Both the position numbers and the translations under genes were made by a program. DNA of 64,000 bases, taken from positions 1-64,000 of the forward strand of contig CAMAXN010000005.1 in the NCBI GenBank assembly GCA_945862245.1, in the 5' to 3' direction. Every line of letters starts with the position of its first letter. The stretch's first letter is position 1. Positions 35,350 to 44,166 of this stretch are shown here, one piece after another. The DNA comes from Prosthecobacter debontii. Its GTDB lineage: Bacteria > Verrucomicrobiota > Verrucomicrobiia > Verrucomicrobiales > Akkermansiaceae. Below the pieces are notes generated by a model, which saw only the letters and a list, made by a program, of their open reading frames with translations, was not told where the DNA came from and ran no database searches.

Positions 35350-37845
35350 TCAGAAATCGAACAAGCTCATTTGGGGGGTCTCCGCGCGGGGTAGGGTGTC
35401 TTCGAGCTTGGTGGTCTTGGGTTTGGGGTGCAGGTCCTTGGCGGCGGGTTTGGTGGAGTTCATCTCTAGGTGGGAGAGGATGGCTTTGGCGCGGGCGAGG
35501 ACGGGTTTGGGTAAACCTGCCAAGCGGGCGACCTGGATGCCGTAGGATTTATCGGCGGGGCCGGGGAGGATCTTGTGGAGGAAAATGATTTCCTCGTTCC
35601 ATTCGCGGACGGCGACGTTGTGGTTGGTGACGGCTTCGCGGGTGTTGGCGAGGTCGGTGAGCTCGTGGTAGTGGGTGGCGAAGAGGGTGCGGCATTTCAC
35701 CACGTCGTGGAGGTGCTCGGCTACTGCCCAGGCGATGGAGAGGCCATCGAAGGTGGCGGTGCCGCGGCCGATTTCATCGAGGATGACGAGTGATTTCTCG
35801 GTGGCGTGGTTGAGGATGAGGGCGGTTTCCGACATCTCGACCATGAAGGTGGATTGGCCGCGTGAGAGGTCATCGGAGGCGCCGACGCGGCAGAAGATGC
35901 GATCTACTAGGCCTATCGTAGCTGCGTCTGCTGGAACGTATGCTCCGATCTGCGCCATCAAAGTGATAAGGGCGAGTTGGCGGATGTAGGTGGATTTTCC
36001 GGCCATGTTAGGACCGGTGAGAATCTGGAGGCGGGAGCTTTCTGGGAGGAGTTCGGTGTCGTTGGGGACAAATTTGGTTTCCGTGAGGGTTTGCTCGAGG
36101 ACGGGGTGGCGTCCGTTGATGATAATGAGTTCGGTGCCCTGAGTGAGGGTAGGGCGGCAGTGGCGGTGAAGCTGAGCGTTATCGGCGAGGGAGCAAAGGA
36201 CATCGATCTCGGCGATGGCGGCAGCGGTTTCCTGGAGGGGGCGGAGGTGGGTAACTACCTGCTGGCGGAGGCCGAGGAAGAGTTCGTATTCGAGCTGTTT
36301 GGAGCGTTCCTCGGCACCTAGGACTTTGTTCTCCATTTCCTTGAGCGCGGGGGTGATGTAGCGCTCGGCGTTCGACATGGTTTGCTTGCGGGTGTAGTCA
36401 TCGGGGACTTTGGCAAGCTGGCTGGTGGTGATCTCAATGAAGTAGCCGAAGACGTTGTTGAATTTAATCTTGAGAGAGTCGATGCCGGTGCGCTTGCGCT
36501 CGTCTTTCTGGAGGCGGGCGATCCAATCCTTACCACCGCGCGCTGCGGAGCGGAGTTCGTCAAGCTCGGGGGAGTGGCCGTCGCGGATGATGTTGCCGTC
36601 TTTGATGTTGGCGGGGGGCTCGTCGCTGAGAGCGGCTTCTAGGATTTCGGTGAGTTCGGGGAGGGGGTGGAGGTGGGAGAGGATTGATGATTGTTTATTA
36701 ATGATTGTTGATTGGAAGAGGGAGGAGAGGTCGTCTTTTAGCGCTGGGATCTGTTTGAGGGAGATGCAGAGGGACTGGAGGTCGCGGGGGTTGCCGGAGT
36801 TTTGGGAGAGGCGGGAGGTGGTGCGCTCAATGTCGCGGATATTTTTTAGGGACTCTCTTGCTTTCGAGAGGAGGAAGGGTTCGGCTAGGAGGGCGGCGAT
36901 GTTTTCCTGGCGGGCGGTGAGTGTTTCAATTTCGCGTAGTGGATGCAGCAACCAACTGCGGAGGAGGCGCGCGCCCATGGGGGTATGGGTGCGGTCGAGG
37001 ACGTGGAGAAGGGTGTGCTTGGGGCCGGAGCGGGAATCGATGAGGTCGAGGTTGCGCTGTGAGGCTTGGTCGATGAGAACATGACGACCGTTTTCTAACA
37101 GTCGTGGGGCATTCAGGTGCTCGCAGGGACGGCGGAGTTGGTGGATGAGGTAATGGAGGGCGGCACCGGCGGCCGAGGCAGCGGCGGGGAGGTTTGCGCA
37201 GCCAAAGCCATCGAGCGAGTGGACGTTGAAATGCTTTTTCAACAGATCGACGGCATGTTCGGGCAGGAAGGTATAGCCATCGTAGGGGAGGGCGTGGGGA
37301 TGGTTTTCCGAGAAATCGGAGATCTGGTGATCGGGGATCAGTAGCTCGGAGGGGGATATGCGGGCGAGCTCGTCGAGGAGCTGGGCGGTGTCGGTAAACT
37401 CGGCGATGATGAACTCGCCGGTGGTGTGATCGATGGCGGCGAGGCCGAAGGAGGTTTTATTTTTCGAGAGGGCGGCGAGGTAGTTCGGGCGTTGGTCGTC
37501 GAGGAGGGTGAGGTCGTCGATGGAACCAGCGGTGAGGATGCGGGCGATCTCTCGATCAACGAGTTTCCCAGGGATAGCCTCGGAAGTTTGCTCGGCAATG
37601 GCGACGCGTTTTCCCGCTTTCAGCAGGCGGGCGATGTAGTTTTGAGCGGCATGGTAGGGGACTCCGCACATGGGCGTGCCGCCGCGTTTCGTGAGGGCGA
37701 CGTTGAGGATCGGCGCGGCGGTTTTCGCATCCTCGAAGAACATTTCGTAGAAATCGCCCAGTCGGTAAAAAAGAATGATGTCAGCAGGCAGGCTTTTCCT
37801 CATGGCGAGGTATTGAGCCATCATGGGGGTGGTGGTGCCGGACAT
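35350..37845 (-). CDS. mutS: DNA mismatch repair protein MutS
   Basis: An 831-residue protein with all MutS parts. The mismatch-recognition domain I carries the Phe-x-Glu motif in GDFYEMFFEDA (residues ~30-40) and CGVPYHA. The connector and lever domains follow. The ATPase has Walker A GPNMAGKST at about 613-621, DEIGRGTATFDG, and the ABC signature SRGQSTFMVEM. It binds mispaired bases in the cytoplasm and recruits MutL. The length is slightly short of the E. coli protein (853) but complete. A heptanucleotide array lies just before its start (37865-37898), in the gap it shares with the divergent exonuclease gene. Confidence 0.98.
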   Translation of the reverse strand: MSGTTTPMMAQYLAMRKSLPADIILFYRLGDFYEMFFEDAKTAAPILNVALTKRGGTPMCGVPYHAAQNYIARLLKAGKRVAIAEQTSEAIPGKLVDREIARILTAGSIDDLTLLDDQRPNYLAALSKNKTSFGLAAIDHTTGEFIIAEFTDTAQLLDELARISPSELLIPDHQISDFSENHPHALPYDGYTFLPEHAVDLLKKHFNVHSLDGFGCANLPAAASAAGAALHYLIHQLRRPCEHLNAPRLLENGRHVLIDQASQRNLDLIDSRSGPKHTLLHVLDRTHTPMGARLLRSWLLHPLREIETLTARQENIAALLAEPFLLSKARESLKNIRDIERTTSRLSQNSGNPRDLQSLCISLKQIPALKDDLSSLFQSTIINKQSSILSHLHPLPELTEILEAALSDEPPANIKDGNIIRDGHSPELDELRSAARGGKDWIARLQKDERKRTGIDSLKIKFNNVFGYFIEITTSQLAKVPDDYTRKQTMSNAERYITPALKEMENKVLGAEERSKQLEYELFLGLRQQVVTHLRPLQETAAAIAEIDVLCSLADNAQLHRHCRPTLTQGTELIIINGRHPVLEQTLTETKFVPNDTELLPESSRLQILTGPNMAGKSTYIRQLALITLMAQIGAYVPADAATIGLVDRIFCRVGASDDLSRGQSTFMVEMSETALILNHATEKSLVILDEIGRGTATFDGLSIAWAVAEHLHDVVKCRTLFATHYHELTDLANTREAVTNHNVAVREWNEEIIFLHKILPGPADKSYGIQVARLAGLPKPVLARAKAILSHLEMNSTKPAAKDLHPKPKTTKLEDTLPRAETPQMSLFDF

Positions 37846-37864
37846 GCGTGGATGCTGCGTGGCG

Positions 37865-37898
37865 AAACTTTAAACTTCAAATTTTAAACTCAAAGAAG
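37865..37898. repeat. Heptanucleotide array, copy 2
   Basis: Four tandem units AAACTTT, AAACTTC, AAATTTT and AAACTCA are followed by AAGAAGAG. It lies between mutS and the exonuclease gene. An array of the same orientation lies on the other side of the exonuclease gene at 38576-38611. Confidence 0.75.
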
Positions 37899-37946
37899 AG
37901 GGGAATCAGGAGTTGTGATTTTCTCTGGGCTGTTGAGGATGGGGCT

Positions 37947-38570
37947 GTGAAGGATTTGCGGAAAGTGCGGGATGTGGTGTTTGGGGGAATTGATTTCGAG
38001 GGTGCGGGGGCGCAGCGTGGCAAAGAAGACTGGCCGGTGCAGATCGGGATGGCGACTTGGTCTTTGGAGGGCGGATATGGGGATTTGTTTGTGTCGTTCC
38101 TTGAATGCGAGGGCCAGGTGGATTGGTATGCGAAGAAGATTCATGGCATCGATGAGAGCAAGCTCGCAGGTGCGCCGAGTTTGCTTTCGCTGTGGCCGGA
38201 GGTGAATGGCCGCTTGGGTAACGGGGCCGTGCCGGTGGCTCATGCGAAGGGGACGGAGAAGCGATTTTTGCGAAAATTCCCCGGAAATCCGTTTGATCCA
38301 TGGGTGGACACTTTGCTGTTGGCGCGCGCGTCGTTGCCGGATTCCAAGAAGCACTCGCTCGGTATTTTCTGCGAGGATGTGGGTGTAGCGGACAAGGTTA
38401 GGGAATTGGTGCCGGGGCGGGACTGGCATGACGCATTGTTCGACGCCGTAGCGAGCTTGGTTTTGCTAGAATGGATCATTAAGCGTTATGGCTTGGAGGA
38501 TCTCCCGCTGTGGGCGCTGGTGGCTCCAAACACCGGCGCATGGTATCGTTTGCGCAAAGCGATGACATGA
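37947..38570 (+). CDS. DEDDh-type 3'-5' exonuclease domain protein
   Basis: With GTG 37947 as start (GAGGAT-like ribosome-binding sequence just upstream) the protein has 207 residues. GGIDFEGAG gives the ExoI Asp16 and Glu18. RDWHDALFDAVAS (about 169-181) gives the ExoIII His-x4-Asp, and a central Asp is likely in the FDPWVDTLLLA segment. The frame remains open upstream to 37848, but that part is heptanucleotide repeat. Such RNase T/DnaQ-like domains trim single-stranded 3' ends of DNA or RNA. The neighbour mutS, divergent, may hint at repair, but this is weak. The gene is framed by two heptanucleotide arrays. Confidence 0.78.
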   Translation: MKDLRKVRDVVFGGIDFEGAGAQRGKEDWPVQIGMATWSLEGGYGDLFVSFLECEGQVDWYAKKIHGIDESKLAGAPSLLSLWPEVNGRLGNGAVPVAHAKGTEKRFLRKFPGNPFDPWVDTLLLARASLPDSKKHSLGIFCEDVGVADKVRELVPGRDWHDALFDAVASLVLLEWIIKRYGLEDLPLWALVAPNTGAWYRLRKAMT

Positions 38571-38575
38571 TGTTC

Positions 38576-38611
38576 AAAACCTCAAATTTCAAACTTTAAA
38601 CCTTAAGGAAG
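38576..38611. repeat. Heptanucleotide array, copy 3
   Basis: Units AAACCTC, AAATTTC, AAACTTT and AAACCTT are followed by AAGGAAGA and then GGCGGGC. It starts 5 bases after the stop of the exonuclease gene. Confidence 0.75.
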
Positions 38612-38713
38612 ATAATAAGGCGGGCATTCAAAGGGCTTTAAAAATAGATTTTTCAAACATATGTTCGATTTCCCGTTGGTCGTTGAGGCGGTCTCCGGAA
38701 AAAAGGTTTGCCG

Positions 38714-38869
38714 ATGGTGGGCAGGAAATCGCGTGAGCGGGTGAACGCCGCGATCAAGGCGGTGATGGATAAACTGCTAGTGGATAGGAGTGCAGAGGAT
38801 TCACCGAACCGGGGCTTGCGGCGGATCAACGAAAAATCGATATTTTTACAAAGAGGCTTCCGTCCTTGA
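38714..38869 (+). CDS. Possible small basic protein, 51 residues
   Basis: An ATG frame begins MVGRKSRERVNAAIKAVMDK and ends RGFRP. It is basic with a predicted helix in the first half. No family is recognised. It lies in the 330-base gap before the DtxR-type regulator on the same strand. Codon use looks plausible, but length and lack of context leave it uncertain. It may be non-coding. Confidence 0.25.
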   Translation: MVGRKSRERVNAAIKAVMDKLLVDRSAEDSPNRGLRRINEKSIFLQRGFRP

Positions 38870-38902
38870 AAAGTGCGATTCCACCAGAAAGGATGGAGGC
38901 GG

Positions 38903-39352
38903 ATGACAAAACCCGTTTCAATGCGAACCAGCGGATCCATAGCGATGGACGATTACCTCGAGCAGATCCTGCATCTCATCGAGGAGAAGGGCTATGCCCG
39001 CGCCGTGGACATCTCCACGAATCTTGGTATCTCTCAAGCCAGTGTAACAAGCATGCTTCAGAAGCTCGACTCTGAGGGTTTGGTGAACCACGAGAAATAC
39101 CGTGGCACCGTCCTAACCGAGAACGGCGGTCGCATCGCCCGTGCGATCGTGGAGCGCCACGAAACGCTCACCCGTTTCCTGCGGCTCTTTGGGCTGGATG
39201 AGGAAACTATCTACCGCGATGTGGAGGGCATGGAGCACCACGTTTCCCGCCCCACGCTGGAGGTGATCCGTGCTGTGGCTGACGCGCTGGAGGGGGATGG
39301 GAAATTCTTGGATAAGGTAAAAGGGCGGATCTACCCAGAAAAAGCTGTCTGA
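38903..39352 (+). CDS. DtxR/MntR-family metal-dependent regulator
   Basis: The protein has 149 residues from ATG 38903, which has GGAGG five bases upstream. The frame is open to 38873. A winged helix (SIAMDDYLEQILHLIEEKGYARAVDISTNLGISQASVTSMLQKL) is followed by NHEKYRGTVLTENG and the dimer/metal domain with IVERHETLTRFLRLFGLDEETIYRDVEGMEHHVS. The Asp in MDDYLEQ, ERHE and EGMEHH supply the metal ligands as in MntR. The SH3-like third domain of DtxR is absent, so MntR-like manganese or iron sensing is more likely. No metal transporter gene is adjacent. It acts on DNA in the cytoplasm. Confidence 0.88.
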   Translation: MTKPVSMRTSGSIAMDDYLEQILHLIEEKGYARAVDISTNLGISQASVTSMLQKLDSEGLVNHEKYRGTVLTENGGRIARAIVERHETLTRFLRLFGLDEETIYRDVEGMEHHVSRPTLEVIRAVADALEGDGKFLDKVKGRIYPEKAV

Positions 39353-39507
39353 TTTCGGTGGCTTGGAGTTTTGTCTAAACTTCAGGAGAAAAATTATTCG
39401 TTTATGCACTTTCTCGATGGCTAATCGGGTGAGCATGGCTCATGCTGAAAGATGGTAAGAGCGTAGAGAGCTCTGTTCCGAATTCAAACCATACCCACCT
39501 TAGAACC

Positions 39508-40095
39508 ATGCAAACCGCAAACGTAAATTTGCCCGTCACCGTAACGGTGAGGCACGAAAGTGTGACCGATTCCCTGCGCGACTACGCCCAGAAGAAAATC
39601 GAGAGTCTGCATCTTGATTACCCAAAAATCATCGAGGCAAAGGTGATCATGGATGTGCAGAAAAACCGGCATATCGCGGAAATTATTCTTTTTTGCACGA
39701 ACCACATTACTATCGAGGCGCTTACCGAGGAGAGAGATATGTATGTGGCGCTTGACGAAACGATCGAAAAAATCGCGCGGCGCATGCGCAAGCATAAGAC
39801 ACGGCTTCTTAAGAAGAGCCGCCCGCACCGCAACCAGTCGATCCGCTACATTGAGGAGCGTTACTTCACCGAGGAAGCGATGGATCATCCAGAGGAATCC
39901 GTGCACGATCCAGAACCGTTCATCATTCACCCCGACAAGTATGCCGTGAAGACGATGTTCAAGGAAGACGCGATCATGGAGTTGGAGCTGACGGATCGCC
40001 CGTTCGTTCTCTACAAGAGCGCACGCCGCGGCTGCCTAACCATTATCTATCGTCGAAAGGACCGCGAATACGCGGCTCTCGACGTAAATGCCTGA
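39508..40095 (+). CDS. hpf: Long-form ribosome hibernation promoting factor
   Basis: The 195-residue protein is started at ATG 39508 (MQTANVNLPVTVTV). The N-terminal HPF/RaiA beta-alpha domain (about 1-105) includes RHESVTDSLRDYAQKKIE and a basic helix, RRMRKHKTRLLKKSRPH. The C-terminal dimerisation domain (about 140-195) includes DPEPFIIHPDKYAVKTMF and YRRKDREYAALDV. It binds the 30S decoding site in stationary phase, and the C-terminal domain pairs two ribosomes into 100S particles. Long HPF is the usual form outside gammaproteobacteria. Confidence 0.92.
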   Translation: MQTANVNLPVTVTVRHESVTDSLRDYAQKKIESLHLDYPKIIEAKVIMDVQKNRHIAEIILFCTNHITIEALTEERDMYVALDETIEKIARRMRKHKTRLLKKSRPHRNQSIRYIEERYFTEEAMDHPEESVHDPEPFIIHPDKYAVKTMFKEDAIMELELTDRPFVLYKSARRGCLTIIYRRKDREYAALDVNA

Positions 40096-40247
40096 TCACT
40101 CAGCGCGAAAGATTACGAGGTGCGGCTTAATAACGACGAATCCACTCTATAAAGCCCCACACGCCTTGGCGTCCCAAAGCCAGAAATCTGCGCACCCAGC
40201 GGAAAGGTGTGCTTGCGTCAAAGGTCGTACACTGCTTGTTTTAACTC

Positions 40248-40694
40248 ATGTTTAAGCCCTACCCCACTATCATTCCCGGCCTCCGCAGCCCCTCAGAAAT
40301 GGTAGGCGGCATCGTTTATTTCGGAAGAATGCTCGACAAGATACGCCTTTACGCCGAGGGCAAACTTCCGGAGGAATGGGCGACTATGCTCGGTGACAGC
40401 TACGCTGGCAGCTTCGATTCCCGAATCTGCCATTTTCTCGGCATCAATTACTCGGATATCAACGCCGAAACCCTTAAGGGAGGTAGCGATGACGAGTTGC
40501 TCGAGTGGGCTTTCGGAAATGGTCGCAGACCGGGCGCCGAGGAGATCGAGGTTTGGAATGGATTCATGATAAAACGCGGCTGGCGCGACTCCGCATCCCA
40601 GCGCGTCAAGGAACGTCTCAAGGAAATCGGCTTGGAGCCCGGTACGGTGGAAACCTTGTTCGAGTTCATCGATCTAGATGAGGGGCGGCGCTGA
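40248..40694 (+). CDS. DUF5069 domain protein
   Basis: A 148-residue cytoplasmic protein beginning MFKPYPTIIPGLRSPSEMVGGIVYFGRMLDKIRL, the typical N-terminus of DUF5069 proteins, which are found widely in Verrucomicrobia and relatives. It is mostly helical, with no signal peptide or membrane helix. I know of no established function. It is alone in its transcription unit; the 150 bases on either side show no other feature. Confidence 0.82.
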   Translation: MFKPYPTIIPGLRSPSEMVGGIVYFGRMLDKIRLYAEGKLPEEWATMLGDSYAGSFDSRICHFLGINYSDINAETLKGGSDDELLEWAFGNGRRPGAEEIEVWNGFMIKRGWRDSASQRVKERLKEIGLEPGTVETLFEFIDLDEGRR

Positions 40695-40775
40695 GGCGGT
40701 CTATCCCGCTGCGGTGCATACCGTTAATCAGAAATGCCGCTTGCGGGGTGATTGCCGGCGTGTCTTAGTCATCCC

Positions 40776-41306
40776 ATGAAATACCTAATCGTTCTGATAT
40801 CGATAGGTTTGGCAATTTCCGCTCGCGGGCAGAAAGAGGGCTTTGATGCGGTGGAAGGTCCAAACGTGCGCGTAATGCGGCATGAAGACGGCTCACGGTC
40901 GGTCTTTACCCGTAGCCCTGATGCCCGAACCCTCACCAAGAAAACCTATACAGGGCAAGGTGCCTTATTTCTCGTAACGATCTACCGCATGGAGGCACAG
41001 GGAAACCCGCTAAATTGCAAGATTTACGACGGCCAGAAGAATGAGATGTTCAAGTCTCGCTATGGCTATCGCAAAACGGATGGGCAGCTCCTTGAGGAGC
41101 AAATGTTCGATTCGCGGGTCAAGCGAATCGATCCCAATACCGGTGAGGAAATGCCTGTGAGGCGTTTCATCTATACCTACGATGCTCTCGGGAACCGCAG
41201 TGCGCCTATTTCGATCACGCTGACGCCCGGCAAGACCGCCGAGGAGGTTTACGGCAAACCGACGGCGCCCGATTCTGATCTATTCGATGTTCCTCAGGGA
41301 AGGTGA
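40776..41306 (+). CDS. Secreted protein of unknown function, coupled to next gene
   Basis: The 176-residue protein starts at ATG 40776 (MKYLIVLISIGLAISARGQ), a signal peptide. The mature part is polar and beta-rich (VRVMRHEDGSRSVFTRSP, KCKIYDGQKNEMFKSRYGY-like stretches) with a proline-rich end. I do not recognise a family. Its stop overlaps the GTG of the next gene (GTGA at 41303-41306), so the two are likely translated together and may act together at the cell envelope. Confidence 0.7.
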   Translation: MKYLIVLISIGLAISARGQKEGFDAVEGPNVRVMRHEDGSRSVFTRSPDARTLTKKTYTGQGALFLVTIYRMEAQGNPLNCKIYDGQKNEMFKSRYGYRKTDGQLLEEQMFDSRVKRIDPNTGEEMPVRRFIYTYDALGNRSAPISITLTPGKTAEEVYGKPTAPDSDLFDVPQGR

Positions 41307-42574
41307 GGTTTTTTGGGATGATTTCTGGAAAAGTATTGCTGCCTGTGCTGGTAGGAACTGCGATTGGCGCAGCGGGCTGGATGCAAGCTTCGCGTGGTGG
41401 CGGCTCGGAGCTTCTGCTAGAGGAACTCAGGATCGCGGAGCAAGAGATCGCGATGATGGAGCGCGAGAACGCCTCGCTGCGCTCGCTCGCGCAGGGTGGT
41501 GGTGAGGTGGCGGTGCCTCAGGAAATGATTGCGAAAGTGGAGAAGGATTACGGCCTCACGTTCCTTGCCAGCCCTGTGTTTCATCGCATCGCAGGGGAGG
41601 AGTTGGGATACCGCATCGAGGCGGCGATTGAGAGCCGCTTCGGCCCGCAGGGCGTCGACGACCGCCAGGAGGCCTATCGCCTGATCGGCTGGCTGCGAGA
41701 GGGCGAAGGCTTGCTGGAACAGATCGTCGCGGTGAAATCGGTGGGGGCTTTAGGGTGGTTCGATGAAATGACCGGTGATGCATGGGTGACGGATCGTTTC
41801 GACCTGAAAAACGTACCCGATCAGGCGGCGATGGTGCGGCTGCTGGTTAGGATTTTGCTCAACCAACATTTCCCGCCGCCCGCTGTGTATCTAGGCGATG
41901 ACGCTGCGCGGGCGAGGGAGGCGCTGCATGCCGGCGCAGCTTCTGGTGCGGAGGCAAGGTTATACGCCGCAAGCGCGCGGGGCATCGGTTTCATGCCGAT
42001 GAACGACAATAGCGCCGCTGCTCGCCTGCTGCTTACGCTTTCGGAATTCGTTCAAGGAGTAAGTCTCTTCCCGGCTGTAGAGGGGAAAAGCCTCGCCGAC
42101 ACTCTCTACCTGAAAGGCGCGGCGGAGTTTGCGGATGGTATGAGGAAGTCTCCGCAGAACACTTTGGAGATTGTATTGCCGGGCGAGTCCGGGCGCGGCG
42201 GTGAAGTCACGCTTCCGGAGATTCCCGAAGAGGTGTATCTCAGGGAAAGTGCCGGTTACCTCGGCCTGCGCCTTTGGATTTCGTTGACCGATGACCTCGG
42301 AATGGCGGAGGAAGTTTCGCGCTCTTGGCTAAAGGATAGCTACGTGCTCTTTGCCGACGGCGAGATGTCGAGTGGGCTGGTGTGGGAGGTAACCTTCGAA
42401 AACAAGGCGGCGGCTGATACTTTCGCGAAGGTCTCGCATGACTTTACCCAAGCGATGGCGGTAAAAGGTCGTTACTTAGGCACGGTTAGGGTCTCGGAAA
42501 CGACCGTCAGGTTTTTTAACACCGCAACAAAAGAGAGCGCCGCGAAGCTGGAAGAGAATTCCAACCGCAAATGA
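41303..42574 (+). CDS. Membrane-anchored protein with coiled coil, unknown function
   Basis: A 423-residue protein. The GTG at 41303 overlaps the previous stop; ATG 41318 is an alternative start. One N-terminal transmembrane helix (VLLPVLVGTAIGAAGWM) is followed by a coiled coil (LLLEELRIAEQEIAMMERENASLR, about 37-60) and a large mostly helical periplasmic domain with no recognised motif. The C-terminal ~100 residues (VWEVTFENKAAADTFAKVSHDFTQAMAV) look like a separate alpha/beta unit. It forms an operon with the secreted protein before it. Function is unknown. Confidence 0.7.
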   Translation: MRFFGMISGKVLLPVLVGTAIGAAGWMQASRGGGSELLLEELRIAEQEIAMMERENASLRSLAQGGGEVAVPQEMIAKVEKDYGLTFLASPVFHRIAGEELGYRIEAAIESRFGPQGVDDRQEAYRLIGWLREGEGLLEQIVAVKSVGALGWFDEMTGDAWVTDRFDLKNVPDQAAMVRLLVRILLNQHFPPPAVYLGDDAARAREALHAGAASGAEARLYAASARGIGFMPMNDNSAAARLLLTLSEFVQGVSLFPAVEGKSLADTLYLKGAAEFADGMRKSPQNTLEIVLPGESGRGGEVTLPEIPEEVYLRESAGYLGLRLWISLTDDLGMAEEVSRSWLKDSYVLFADGEMSSGLVWEVTFENKAAADTFAKVSHDFTQAMAVKGRYLGTVRVSETTVRFFNTATKESAAKLEENSNRK

Positions 42575-42650
42575 ACGCAAATTTTTATTAGAACCTAAGA
42601 AGCTTTCATTGAATATAAATTCCATGTTCCCATGCTATTATTAGCGTCCA

Positions 42651-43090
42651 TACGTAGTTAAAGTCATCAATGTTTATTCTGGCGAAATAGCCGTGCGCAC
42701 GCGCGGGAAGGGGACTTACAAGATCACGGCGGCGATTGAGCGTCTTGTCCGTGAATCCAGCGTGAGCGATGGACAGGTCACGATTTTCCGCCGCCACACC
42801 AGTGCCAGCCTAATCCTCATGGAAAACGCCGACCCTCTGCCCGCCGCGATTTGGAACGATGGTACGACCGCCTTGTTCGTGAGGACGACCCCGACTTCAT
42901 CCACACTCATGATAGGACGGACGATATGCCTAGCCACATCCGCATGGCACTCACCCGCTCCCTCGAAGTGATTCCAGTCCACGGCGGTCACATGACGCTA
43001 GGCTCTTGGCAGGGTATCTTCGTCTTCGAGCACCGCCGCGATCCTCACTCGCGCCGTATCGCGGTGACGGTGACGGTGACTGGTATATAA
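42651..43090 (+). pseudogene. Frameshifted YjbQ (UPF0047) gene
   Basis: The first frame reads KVINVYSGEIAVRTRGKGTYKIT, then IFRRHTSASLILMENADP. One base appears lost near 42838. The second frame then gives ARRDLERWYDRLVREDDPDF, DDMPSHIRMAL and HMTLGSWQGIFVFEH up to a TAA at 43090. Together they cover the full YjbQ fold, a trimeric protein of unclear main role that has thiamin-phosphate-synthase-like side activity. The usual ATG at the very start is also missing (no ATG in frame before a stop at 42642; GTG at 42693 is late). Either a dead gene or a sequencing error; the missing start favours decay. Confidence 0.82.
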
Positions 43091-43133
43091 TTTGATGAAA
43101 GTCTCTGCACGCTTCTAACGTTTTATTAAAACG

Positions 43134-44087
43134 ATGAAATTACATACCATTCTCGCAGCCTTTTTCATTTCCACCCTTTGCCATGCAGAGGAGCCCAAAA
43201 ATATATTACTGCTTGCAGGCAGGCCTTCACATGGGCCTGGTGCCCATGAACACAACGCGGGTGTACTGCTACTGAAGAAATGCCTCGACGAAAGCGGCCT
43301 CCCTATCGAGAGCACGGCTACCCAGAATGGTGAATGGCCGAGCAGGGACCAACTTGCTGCCGCTGATACCATATTGATTTACTGCGACGGTGGTGGCAAC
43401 CACCTAATTCTTCAAGACGACCGAATGCAGCAACTCGCCAAGGAAATGAAACGCGGCTGCGGCCTAGTTTGCTTGCACTACGCAGTGGAAATCCCTAAGG
43501 ATAGAGGCGGCCCGGAAATGCTCGGCTGGATGGGCGGCTACTTCGAAATGGACTGGAGCGTGAACCCGCATTGGACGGCGGACTTCAAAAGTTTTCCCAC
43601 ACATCCCATCAGCAGCGGACTCAAGCCCTACGCCTTACTCGATGAATGGTATTTTCACATGCGCTTCACGGATCAAGGTAAAATCACCCACGTCCTGTCC
43701 GCCACCGCGCCCGAGGAGACAATGAATCGTCCCGACGGCGGCCACTCAGGCAACCCACACGTGCGCAAGGCGGTGGCCGCTGGCCTGCCGCAAACCGTGG
43801 CATGGGCCTTTGTAAATGTGGACGGCGGACGCGGATTTGGTTTCACCGGAGGCCATTTCCACAAAAACTGGGGCGATGATAACCAGCGCAAGGTCGTTCT
43901 GAATGCCATCCTGTGGACGGCCAAGGCAGAGGTTCCCGCCGATGGTGTGCCGAGCAAAGTAACTGCGGAGGAATTGGTGGCGAATCTTGATCCGAAAGGC
44001 CAGCAATCAAAGCGTGAGGACAACCTGCTCCTCCCCGGCGCCTCAGCGGATCCTGCGTTCTGCGCTGCCTGCCAAGCGAGACATTGA
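43134..44087 (+). CDS. Secreted ThuA-like (trehalose-utilisation type) domain protein
   Basis: A 317-residue protein with a signal peptide (MKLHTILAAFFISTLCHA) and a ThuA domain with a class I glutamine-amidotransferase-like fold. Landmarks are KNILLLAGRPSHGPGAHEH near residue 22, CGLVCLHYAVE near 105, WADF and HPISSGL near 140-160, and GFTGGHFHKNWGDDNQRK near 242. The family is common in Verrucomicrobia and Planctomycetes next to sugar oxidoreductases and DUF1080 proteins, and is thought to act on keto-sugars. No such partner is adjacent here. The C-terminal Cys-x2-Cys (FCAACQ) may be part of a longer lost segment or a metal or disulfide site. Confidence 0.85.
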   Translation: MKLHTILAAFFISTLCHAEEPKNILLLAGRPSHGPGAHEHNAGVLLLKKCLDESGLPIESTATQNGEWPSRDQLAAADTILIYCDGGGNHLILQDDRMQQLAKEMKRGCGLVCLHYAVEIPKDRGGPEMLGWMGGYFEMDWSVNPHWTADFKSFPTHPISSGLKPYALLDEWYFHMRFTDQGKITHVLSATAPEETMNRPDGGHSGNPHVRKAVAAGLPQTVAWAFVNVDGGRGFGFTGGHFHKNWGDDNQRKVVLNAILWTAKAEVPADGVPSKVTAEELVANLDPKGQQSKREDNLLLPGASADPAFCAACQARH

Positions 44088-44166
44088 CGGTTGAAATCTA
44101 GCGCTTAATACCGCCCACAAAGAAGCTCACTGCTTTGAAGATCTGTCCGCCTCCCACTTGATCATT

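Noticed and set aside
37865..38611. Heptanucleotide arrays as a CRISPR array
   Set aside because: Units are 7 bases, directly tandem, without 30-40 base spacers, and no cas gene is present.
42830..42851. Programmed frameshift in YjbQ
   Set aside because: No slippery heptamer or downstream structure is evident, and YjbQ is not known to use frameshifting; decay or a sequencing error is simpler.
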